Source: Bacteroidales bacterium UBA6360 (GTDB lineage Bacteria; Bacteroidota; Bacteroidia; Bacteroidales; UBA932). Taken from it: a stretch of 13,702 nucleotides of DNA. Below the pieces are notes generated by a model, which saw only the letters and a list, made by a program, of their open reading frames with translations, was not told the origin of the DNA and made no database searches. This document shows, piece by piece, positions 1 through 5,798 of the stretch (its first letter is position 1; each line of letters starts with the position of its first letter). The stretch spans positions 1-13,702 of the forward strand of contig DJRM01000138.1 in the NCBI GenBank assembly GCA_002440085.1, given 5' to 3'. A program made the position numbers and the translations under genes.

Positions 1-182
1 TCAAAGACCACAGCTTTGTCCCGGGATGTCCGCCCGGGAGCCACCGGCAGTTCCGCCCCACTGTTCCGGAACGCATCATCACTCAGAACCGAGTGCATAG
101 TCACTTTGCTTTCAGGAATATATTCATCCAACAACTCCAAAGGAGGCGGCTGGTAGTCAGTTGCGGTTATTTCTTTTTCCAT
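1..182 (-). CDS. FtsK-type DNA translocase, copy C, lacking the alpha domain (3' end outside window)
   Basis: The reading frame is open from an ATG at 182 to the window edge (60 codons seen). It begins MEKEITATDYQ and reaches LLDEYIPESK, like the two full copies at 9952-11199 and 1562-2794. It then jumps straight to a segment (SVLSDDAFRNSGAELPVA) that in the other copies lies about 87 residues further on. The missing part is the whole FtsK alpha domain, which forms part of the hexameric ring that contacts DNA. The deletion keeps the frame, so a shortened protein made of N-terminus plus ATPase motor may be produced; the Walker motifs would lie beyond base 1. An in-frame ATG at 194 (MINYMEKE) is an alternative start. 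It follows the metallophosphoesterase gene by 74 bases, with a hairpin between them. Whether it is functional or a decaying copy cannot be told from this fragment. Confidence 0.75.
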   Translation of the reverse strand, partial: MEKEITATDYQPPPLELLDEYIPESKVTMHSVLSDDAFRNSGAELPVAPGRTSRDKAVVF

Positions 183-225
183 ATAATTTATCATCAATAT
201 TTTACAAAATAAACAATCTCAAACC

Positions 226-242
226 GGAGGACTTCGTCCTCC
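226..242. other. Perfect inverted repeat (hairpin) between metallophosphoesterase and FtsK copy C
   Basis: GGAGGAC-TTC-GTCCTCC is a perfect 7-bp stem with a 3-base loop. It sits 14 bases past the metallophosphoesterase stop and 43 bases before the FtsK copy C start. On the minus strand it is not followed directly by a T-run, only by a loosely T-rich stretch, so it is a poor intrinsic terminator. It may instead attenuate transcription or stabilise the 3' end of the upstream message. Confidence 0.5.
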
Positions 243-256
243 TATTCCGGGTCATA

Positions 257-853
257 TTAGACAGTCAAGATGTGGATATCCGTGTCTGTCAGATCGTAGC
301 CTTCCCCCAAGACAGCACCGTTGGAAAACACCGTCCCATTCCGTTCCTCCACGCCCTCCGCCTTATGAATATGCCCGAACAGATGGAGTTTTGGACGAAC
401 CAACATCACACGCCGCCACAGAACGGAATCTCCATAGTGAATCTCATCCGAAAGGTCAAGAATATCATTGGGCGGCTGATGCGTGACCAGAACATCCGTG
501 TCCGCAGGTATATTCATAAAATCATTTTCCACACGCCGCGTCACGGCATCCTCGAAAAACATAGGCACGCCGTAGAATTTGATTCCATCAATCAAAACTC
601 CTGAATTGCAGAGATAGTGACAATTATCGTTAAGACCCTCCAAACTCGCTCCTCGAAGGCAAAAATCGTGATTGCCAGCAATGAAGACCTTGTGCCTGTA
701 CGGCAGGTCGCAGAACCATTCCATAAAGTCCAAAGCTTCCGCCTCGGTTCCCGCCATCGTGAAATCGCCGGAATGCACAATCACATCGCCCTCCGGCAGA
801 CTCGTCAGCCGCCGGTGCCTGTTGTGAGTGTCCGAAATGTGTACTATCCTCAT
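257..853 (-). CDS. MPPED-like calcineurin-type metallophosphoesterase
   Basis: 198 residues, a complete small metallophosphoesterase. The di-metal motifs appear in the expected order: SDTH (residues 7-10), SGD (28-30), GNHD (60-63), THQPP (124-128) and GHIH (160-163). The motif spelling and the short length resemble MPPED1/2-type enzymes, which cleave phosphoesters including cyclic nucleotides; the substrate here is unknown. I chose the ATG at 853 because MRIVHISDTH is the normal family N-terminus. The frame is open upstream to 946, but that part is relic leader sequence. The start overlaps the stop of a 17-codon ORF (ATGA), suggesting translational coupling. The last ~20 residues (ending YDLTDTDIHILTV) are shared with the unrelated FtsK gamma gene at 2861-3169. 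It is the first intact gene of module 3, upstream of FtsK copy C. It could make or remove a nucleotide signal, but this is inference. Confidence 0.88.
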   Translation of the reverse strand: MRIVHISDTHNRHRRLTSLPEGDVIVHSGDFTMAGTEAEALDFMEWFCDLPYRHKVFIAGNHDFCLRGASLEGLNDNCHYLCNSGVLIDGIKFYGVPMFFEDAVTRRVENDFMNIPADTDVLVTHQPPNDILDLSDEIHYGDSVLWRRVMLVRPKLHLFGHIHKAEGVEERNGTVFSNGAVLGEGYDLTDTDIHILTV

Positions 854-929
854 ATTTCCAGTTCTTTGAACATCGCCCCGACTTTCCCGAGAGCCTCTTT
901 CATAAGTATATATCCCGAGATTTCTCCAT
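850..929 (-). pseudogene. Relic of a deleted first gene (FtsK gamma-like start joined to an unknown 3' end)
   Basis: From an ATG at 929 the sequence reads MEKSRDIYL then stops (TGA, 902-900). The first residues match the FtsK gamma gene start at 3169 (MEQTRDILF), and both lie behind the same promoter repeat. In another frame a second ORF (903-850) reads MKEALGKVGAMFKELEI and ends with a TGA that overlaps the metallophosphoesterase ATG. The simplest view is that a longer gene once ran from 929 to 850. It lost its middle with a frame change, and both ends remain. The pieces might still act as a translated leader that delivers ribosomes to the metallophosphoesterase. Confidence 0.5.
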
Positions 930-979
930 AACTTTGTTTTTTGCAAAGATAGGCCACCTCGTTGCCATTTTATGGCAGT
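924..979 (-). repeat. Promoter/leader repeat, copy 1 (module 3)
   Basis: These 56 bases match 3164-3219 with a single mismatch (973 versus 3213). On the minus strand they contain a perfect Bacteroidetes -7 element, TATCTTTG (951 to 944), and end just inside the ATG of the relic leader. A clear -33 TTTG box is not visible. Since both copies sit directly in front of the first gene of a module, this is most likely a duplicated promoter. The near identity, far higher than that of the genes behind it, points to recent duplication or gene conversion. Confidence 0.8.
944..951 (-). promoter_or_regulatory. Bacteroidetes-type -7 promoter element for the metallophosphoesterase/FtsK copy C unit
   Basis: The minus strand reads TATCTTTG, a full match to the TAnnTTTG element recognised by the Bacteroidetes primary sigma factor. 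It lies about 15 bases before the relic leader ATG at 929, giving a very short 5' leader. The -33 box is weak. Confidence 0.65.
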
Positions 980-1002
980 AGCCTATCCATATTCACGCCT
1001 CA

Positions 1003-1485
1003 TCATACCACCGCTGAAGGCAGCTTTAATGCTTTCAGAATTCGAGTCTTGGAATTTTTCTCAAATTCTTTGATTTGGGTTTCTCCCCAATCCCCGCTTT
1101 GCCTCACGACATCCATCATTTCCAACAACTTTATACTAAGACCATTTCTGACCTCTTCTATAAGGCCAAAATTGTCTAATTTCGCTTTTGGCATATTGTT
1201 GCTGAATTTTGAATTCATACCTCTGCTGATCAGACAAAGATTACCGAAGTCGTCAAGTCCTTTACCTGTCAAGTCATCATAGCCAGGCATAGGATTCTGT
1301 GGATAAAAGTGTTCCATTGATAAAGGCATCCATCAGACTTTCAACCAAAACTTCTACTGAAGTTTGCTCATCGGCAAGTCTCACAGACCATTTATATCCT
1401 CTTTGATAATCAGGAATGACAAAAGTTCTACTCCCCCATTGTCCGGATAGAAGTACTCCCTTAGACTTTTAAAGCTTGTTGCCAT
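1003..1485 (-). pseudogene. Broken DUF262-DUF1524 gene (N-terminus and HNH end joined, centre deleted)
   Basis: The first part (1485-1316) is the 5' end of the DUF262 gene at 8071-9873, with about a dozen differences by eye over 170 bases. A one-base loss near 1432 throws it out of frame after MATSFKSLREYFYPDNG, giving a stop in the middle of the otherwise recognisable IPDYQRGYKWS segment. At 1315/1316 it joins, in yet another frame, the C-terminal end of a different DUF262 protein. That end (1329-1003) has an HNH-like SMEHFYPQNP motif, then LDDFGNLCLISRGMNSKFSNN and a helical tail, typical of DUF1524. The DGQQR region and the helical middle (several hundred residues) are missing. It lies 76 bases after FtsK copy B, the same place that an intact DUF262 gene holds after FtsK copy A. 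The HNH fragment alone could still be translated as ~105 residues, but I consider it dead. Confidence 0.8.
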
Positions 1486-1540
1486 AAATATAAAAAATTA
1501 TGTAGGAAACCACAGTTATAACTTTCATTCTTATGAGTAA

Positions 1541-1570
1541 TTCCAAGCGCGGAACCGTCACTCATTTTAG
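1541..1570. repeat. FtsK 3' junction repeat, copy 1
   Basis: The plus strand holds AGCGCGGAACCGTCACTCAT before TTTAG. Copies lie at 9931-9960 and 11271-11300. On the minus strand it begins in the last FtsK codons, and its TGA overlaps an ATG (ATGA) that opens a tiny ORF beginning MSDG(S/F)AL. A degraded relative lies at about 2805-2840, between gamma and FtsK copy B. Confidence 0.6.
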
Positions 1571-2794
1571 GAACGATGTCGGCAGACAATAGGGAGAGCC
1601 GGAATCAGGACATGACTCCACATAGGAGGTCAGGCGGTCGATTTCCTCCGGGCTGATGTAGGCACCTTGGAGGCGAGTATATTCTCCACCTACCTGAAAA
1701 ATCATATCTCCGCTGCCGATAAGACTTTCCGCTCCCGGAGAGTCAAGAATTATCCGAGAATCTGTTTCGCACATAGTTCTGACAGCGATTCTTGTCGGGA
1801 AATTTGCCTTGATGAGACTCGTGATAACTGCCTCAGATGGCCGTTGGGTGGTCAAGATGATGTGGATGCCAACAGCCCTGCCTTTCTGCGCCAAACGGAT
1901 GATGGACCTAGTGATGTCGTGCGACATATTCCTGGACTCCATGTCACGGCATAGAGGAATGGTCAGGTCGGCATATTCATCAATGATGGTGACAATGTAA
2001 GGCCAACGTCCCTTGGGTGTGGATGACCGCTTATTATATTCCACGATGTTGCTGATACCGGCCAGACTGAGGAACGAATAGCGGATTTCCATTTCCTCGC
2101 AAAGCGCAGCCAAGGTCTTGTCTGCATAAGCAGTCGTCTGCACGATAGGCTTCTCTCCTGGCATAGAGGCTAAATAGTGCCCACAGAGACGCTCGTAGAC
2201 GGGGAACTCACAGCCCTTGGGGTCGATGAACACGAACTTCAGCTCTGACGGGAGCTTTGAATATAGCAGAGAGGCGACTATGGAATGGATTGCCTCCGTC
2301 TTCCCCAGTTTCGTGGCACCGGCAATGAGCAGGTGAGGCGCCATGGTCAGATCAAAGACCATAACCGCGTCTCCGAATGTCCTCCCGATAGCCACCGGGA
2401 GCTCTGCCTTGCTGCCGCGAAAGGCCTCTTCACTCAAAACCGAACGTATAGGCACTGCCGCACGGTGGTCATTGGCAATCTCGATGCCTATGGAATCCTT
2501 CAAGGTCACGACACGCGCTCCCTTAAGATGAAGGTCAAGTGCAGTGTCTTCCAATAGTGAACTGACCTTTGAAACTTTGACCTTCCGTTCCGGATAAACC
2601 TTATAAAGTGTCACCGCCGGCCCAGGCACGGGCTTTATATCCTTGACACGCACTTTTCCGCTCTCAAGAATACTTCTGATAGTCTCTATCCAGCCGGTGA
2701 TTTCATCTTCCGGCACTTTGCTTTCGGGTATATATTCATCCAGCAACGCCAATGGAGGCAGTTGGTAATCCGTTGAAATTGCTTCTTTTTTCAT
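1562..2794 (-). CDS. Soluble FtsK/SpoIIIE-type DNA translocase, copy B (alpha + beta motor)
   Basis: 410 residues from the ATG at 2794, chosen because MKKEAISTDYQ aligns with the N-termini of copies A and C. The frame stays open to an ATG at 2854 (20 more residues), but that extension looks like spacer sequence. After an acidic N-terminus comes an FtsK alpha domain (residues ~40-125; VKDIKPVPGPAVTLYK, GIEIANDHR). The RecA-like beta motor follows, with Walker A GATKLGKT (159-166), Walker B IVTIIDEYADL (267-277) and the FtsK signature RLAQKGRAVGIH...TTQRP (~300-318). It ends soon after DSRIILDSPGAESLIGSGDM, so the gamma domain is absent; a separate gamma gene lies directly upstream. There are no membrane segments, unlike cell-division FtsK, so it is cytosolic. 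It probably forms a hexamer that moves on double-stranded DNA. It is cotranscribed with gamma; a DUF262 pseudogene follows. Confidence 0.92.
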   Translation of the reverse strand: MKKEAISTDYQLPPLALLDEYIPESKVPEDEITGWIETIRSILESGKVRVKDIKPVPGPAVTLYKVYPERKVKVSKVSSLLEDTALDLHLKGARVVTLKDSIGIEIANDHRAAVPIRSVLSEEAFRGSKAELPVAIGRTFGDAVMVFDLTMAPHLLIAGATKLGKTEAIHSIVASLLYSKLPSELKFVFIDPKGCEFPVYERLCGHYLASMPGEKPIVQTTAYADKTLAALCEEMEIRYSFLSLAGISNIVEYNKRSSTPKGRWPYIVTIIDEYADLTIPLCRDMESRNMSHDITRSIIRLAQKGRAVGIHIILTTQRPSEAVITSLIKANFPTRIAVRTMCETDSRIILDSPGAESLIGSGDMIFQVGGEYTRLQGAYISPEEIDRLTSYVESCPDSGSPYCLPTSFLK

Positions 2795-2860
2795 ACAATT
2801 ACATTTATAAGAGTGAATCATCCCAAGTGAGGGACTGCCGTTTGTCAACTCCATACTATA

Positions 2861-3169
2861 TCAGACCGTCAAGGCGTGAATATCCGCGTTCGTCAGATCA
2901 TACGCTTCCTCCAAGACAGCATCCCGAATCTCCTCATCGTCTTTCGGCAGCGAACGTACAAAATCCAACATACTATCAAACAGTACTATTCGAGGCTCCG
3001 TGCCCATTGGTGGTCCGACCAGTCCAGCCTCCTCAAGTTCAGACATGAGCGTCGATGCCCGATAGTACCCGATTCCGAAGTGCAGCTGGAGGGCTGATTC
3101 TGACGCGGCCTTTTTCTCAATACAGAACTTCGCCGCCGCCATAAAGAGTATGTCCCGTGTTTGCTCCAT
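2861..3169 (-). CDS. Stand-alone FtsK gamma (winged-helix DNA-binding) protein
   Basis: 102 residues. Residues ~5-60 match the FtsK gamma fold closely: a helix with AAKFCIEKKAASESALQLHF, then GIGYYRASTLMSELEEAG and LVGPPMGTEPRIVLF. These correspond to the helix, recognition helix and wing that bind KOPS-like sequences in FtsK. Gamma is normally the C-terminal domain of FtsK; here it is a separate gene in front of the alpha/beta motor at 1562-2794, which lacks it. I chose the ATG at 3169 because it lies just after the promoter and gives a clean family N-terminus; the frame is open to 3208 but that would include the -7 element. The last ~20 residues (ending YDLTNADIHALTV) are not gamma and match the end of the metallophosphoesterase, so the gene is a chimera. 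It probably loads or orients the motor on specific DNA; that role is inferred. Confidence 0.87.
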   Translation of the reverse strand: MEQTRDILFMAAAKFCIEKKAASESALQLHFGIGYYRASTLMSELEEAGLVGPPMGTEPRIVLFDSMLDFVRSLPKDDEEIRDAVLEEAYDLTNADIHALTV

Positions 3170-3219
3170 AACTTTGTTTTTTGCAAAGATAGGCCACCTC
3201 GTTGCCATTTTACGGCAGT
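3164..3219 (-). repeat. Promoter/leader repeat, copy 2 (module 2)
   Basis: Second copy of the 56-base element at 924-979, with one mismatch. It fills most of the gap between the end of the DUF262 gene at 3251 and the gamma start at 3169. The minus strand carries TATCTTTG at 3191-3184. Module 2 therefore probably has its own promoter rather than depending on read-through from module 1. Confidence 0.8.
3184..3191 (-). promoter_or_regulatory. Bacteroidetes-type -7 element for the gamma/FtsK copy B unit
   Basis: TATCTTTG on the minus strand matches TAnnTTTG exactly and lies about 15 bases before the gamma ATG. No convincing -33 box is visible. Confidence 0.65.
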
Positions 3220-3250
3220 GTAAAGTTCAACTCAACCCGAAATCTGCATC

Positions 3251-5599
3251 CTATTCCGGAAGGAAGCCAATCAATGCCCTTAATTCAGTGACAATCACTT
3301 CAGCAGGCATAATATGCAGTGGTTTCCACGCATACCACCATTGGTTATCCTCATATACCTCGTATGAATCATCCAGTTTCGGCATATCACTTCGGTTGCT
3401 GTCGATCATTGTTCCCGGAAGTTTTCTTAAGCCTAATTCCAATTCCGATTGATTATAGCCCCAACATACGCAAACCAGGTATTTCCCATAAGGGACACCA
3501 ACACTAATCCACTCCCTAGTCCAGTCTAAAGCACGTTCCAGCAGATAATCCTTGGCTCCTGCCGTAAAATAGAATTTCGAGCCTTCAATGCTGTCGGCGA
3601 TCTTCAGAAAAGTCTCCTTTCGTTTCTGTAAGTCATCCGAGAGCACTATTTTCTCGAACAGAGGAGCAAACAAATCATAGCAGCTTTTGTAAATCTCACA
3701 ACACCTTCCGAAAGTTACAGATGCGAACTTGAAACCTTCCTCTTTGTTCCAAACGATGTCATTTTTTAAATCCATCGACGATTCATCAAAAAGAAGAGTC
3801 TCTTTATTCTCAACATAGAAATCATAGTCTTCCCTATTGCTTTTAGACCTGTTTTCTTCAAACGGGATGGCGGCAATGTTTCCTATATTCCAAAGCCAGC
3901 CCTTGCAATATTCTCTGAAAGGGCCTCTTTTGTTCACTATCCATTCCTGAGGTGTGATATGGTCATAATCCCACGGACGGTTATGGCTATCCCACATATC
4001 CTGACGAGCCGGATCATACATCCTGAAATGAGTGTTGATGAACGTCCTTTGGGCAAAAAGAAGCATCTCTTTGCTTGATTCAGACCCAAACCAAAATACT
4101 TTGTTTGCAAAATCCTGCCAAGGATAGTATTCTTCAGACCCTATTTGCCAATCAGGATCCGGCTTTACCGAGAAGAAATGCCTCATCTCCTCCGGTGTAT
4201 AAGGCGCGACAAGCCATCCATTCACAAATGACAGCGATATAGCTCTCCTGACAGCATCCATATCAACTCTATTCCGGCATTGATTGTAAACTTCCGCAAC
4301 AGCCTTCACAACATCTTTGCTGAACCAGTGGAGGTAAAAAGCCAATGCCCTAATCTCCTTCCCAGAAAGACCACTCTTTCCCTCAAGAGACTTTAAGGCG
4401 AAATACATCAACAATAAATATATCTCCGTAGAGTTTCTCGCAATGCTTGTGCGAAGTACCGCTGGAGTTGAATCCGCAGCAGGGTTCTTTTCGGCATTGA
4501 AAACATTCAGCCAGTCATCGATGATATTCATTATCCTCGCCAATTTGTCGCTGCAATACAAGTCATCGATCCTCTGCTTTGACATATCGTCCGTTGCCAA
4601 GGAGCGTATTTGCTTCGCAGACATCGCCCCTTTGAATGCCTTGTCTTGTGAATGTTCCGTCAGCGCAAGTCGGAACGCAAGCATAACGAGTTTTGCCGGA
4701 GGCATATATCGTTCGGCAATGCTGTCGTTTTTGTCCTTGATTTCTGGCCAATATGCCTTTATGGCTGAATAGATTAGGTCCTCCTGCGTAATTCTTGTGC
4801 CACCTGTGTTCAGCCTTGTAAACAAAGTCTCCAACGTTGTGACTCCACCTTCATTATTCGCTACTGAAGTTTCATTTTCCAAGACATTGCGTGTCAGAAG
4901 ATTGCAAGAAATACTGTAATCTTTCAGTCTGCTAAAGGCATCGTAGAATGAGGCTATTCTTTCCTTATCCGCCTCAGTAACAGGATTGACAAACAAGCCG
5001 CGAAACATGCATTCCTGTTGCCCGCATTTACTTATTATGTATTTAACGAAGGCATCCTCGCTATCGACAGGTGCATCCAGAAAGAACTGAAGCGGAATAG
5101 GCCTCGATGCCTTTATTGGCCAAGTGTCATGCAAGTCAACGACATCGTTATAAATGTTTTTCCCGGCGAAGCCAAATTCCTTTAGCGCCAAGCGCCTGTC
5201 TGACGAAGAAAGGGTGCTGCACTCATCATTATTCGCAAATCCCCACGGATGTGCTATCGTAGTGGCTTTTATCCAGAATGTTCTGGAACTATTCTTCACC
5301 TCTTCAGGGTTGATGTCAAGCCACAGGATGGCGCGAGGATTTTCAACAGCACCGAAACCGATTGATATGGCATTAAACCGTTGCTGTCCATCCATCAGAT
5401 AATACCAGTCCTTATCCTCGGGAACATCCGAAAGCATAAATGACCCAACAGGAAAGCCGCGAAGAATCGAGTCCCACAAGAGTTCGACCTGAGCAGGTTT
5501 CCATACAAGCCCGCGCTGGAGTTCGGGAATCTTCACAACGGAAGCGTCTGATGTCCATAATGAGATCTCCTTTAAGGTAAATGTCAAGTCTGTAGTCAT
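3251..5599 (-). CDS. DUF262 protein with HNH nuclease motif and long C-terminal extension (DUF262-C)
   Basis: 782 residues. The N-terminal DUF262 (GmrS/ParB-like) domain shows KIPELQRGLVW (23-33) and the nucleotide-binding DGQQR (70-74), then RLNTGGTRI (262-270), where the family usually has a conserved R-N-x-x-G segment. A helical middle follows. The HNH site is RPWDYDHITPQEW (541-553), with WNIGNIAAIPFEENRSKSN after it (570-588), as in DUF1524/HNH partners of DUF262. About 190 more residues follow, with Trp-rich stretches (WGYNQSELELGLRKL, NQWWYAWKPL). I cannot assign that part; it may be a recognition domain. GmrSD-type proteins use NTP hydrolysis and an HNH nuclease against modified phage DNA; this role is inferred by family. 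The ATG at 5599 gives a normal N-terminus. It is the last gene of module 1 and is followed by the module 2 promoter. It is more diverged from the other two DUF262 genes than a simple duplicate. Confidence 0.85.
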   Translation of the reverse strand: MTTDLTFTLKEISLWTSDASVVKIPELQRGLVWKPAQVELLWDSILRGFPVGSFMLSDVPEDKDWYYLMDGQQRFNAISIGFGAVENPRAILWLDINPEEVKNSSRTFWIKATTIAHPWGFANNDECSTLSSSDRRLALKEFGFAGKNIYNDVVDLHDTWPIKASRPIPLQFFLDAPVDSEDAFVKYIISKCGQQECMFRGLFVNPVTEADKERIASFYDAFSRLKDYSISCNLLTRNVLENETSVANNEGGVTTLETLFTRLNTGGTRITQEDLIYSAIKAYWPEIKDKNDSIAERYMPPAKLVMLAFRLALTEHSQDKAFKGAMSAKQIRSLATDDMSKQRIDDLYCSDKLARIMNIIDDWLNVFNAEKNPAADSTPAVLRTSIARNSTEIYLLLMYFALKSLEGKSGLSGKEIRALAFYLHWFSKDVVKAVAEVYNQCRNRVDMDAVRRAISLSFVNGWLVAPYTPEEMRHFFSVKPDPDWQIGSEEYYPWQDFANKVFWFGSESSKEMLLFAQRTFINTHFRMYDPARQDMWDSHNRPWDYDHITPQEWIVNKRGPFREYCKGWLWNIGNIAAIPFEENRSKSNREDYDFYVENKETLLFDESSMDLKNDIVWNKEEGFKFASVTFGRCCEIYKSCYDLFAPLFEKIVLSDDLQKRKETFLKIADSIEGSKFYFTAGAKDYLLERALDWTREWISVGVPYGKYLVCVCWGYNQSELELGLRKLPGTMIDSNRSDMPKLDDSYEVYEDNQWWYAWKPLHIMPAEVIVTELRALIGFLPE

Positions 5600-5618
5600 A
5601 TCATCTATAATTTGTTGC

Positions 5619-5740
5619 TTATTCTTCAGTAATTCGTGTCATTAGCAATGCATCCGTTGAGACAACAACTGACATCTCAGGTGTCAGCACCTGCCCATTG
5701 GAACGCTTGATTCTTTTGGAGCTACCTTAAATGCTTTCAT
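5619..5740 (-). pseudogene. Frameshifted small gene relic between two DUF262 genes
   Basis: The minus strand starts ATG at 5740 and reads MKAFKVAPKESS, then stops. A frame change at about 5708 lets reading continue as SKRIKRSNGQVLTPEMSVVV and on to TRITEE with a TAA at 5619-5621. Combined, the two parts resemble a ~40-residue small protein of the kind common in Bacteroidetes (loosely DUF6140-like; recognition is weak). About 32 bases at its 3' end (5621-5652) recur at 11231-11261 in front of FtsK copy A. A reading frame this short may also be a chance one, but the recurrence suggests real ancestry. Confidence 0.4.
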
Positions 5741-5798
5741 TGTACCTCTATCATTTATTATAACATTACTTTAACAGCTTTCAGGGAATAATCGAATA

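Noticed and set aside
161..604. 147-codon plus-strand ORF across the metallophosphoesterase
   Set aside because: It lies opposite a gene with a full set of metallophosphoesterase motifs and has no recognisable protein features.
854..946. N-terminal extension of the metallophosphoesterase to the ATG at 946
   Set aside because: It would add 31 residues translated from the promoter repeat and relic leader; the first base of that start lies within the -7 element region, and MRIVHISDTH is a normal family start.
2795..2854. N-terminal extension of FtsK copy B to the ATG at 2854
   Set aside because: The extra 20 residues have no counterpart in copies A or C and resemble the spacer/junction sequence found elsewhere in the window.
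4443..4772. 109-codon plus-strand ORF inside DUF262-C
   Set aside because: Shadow of a well-supported DUF262 gene on the other strand; no promoter and no known motif.
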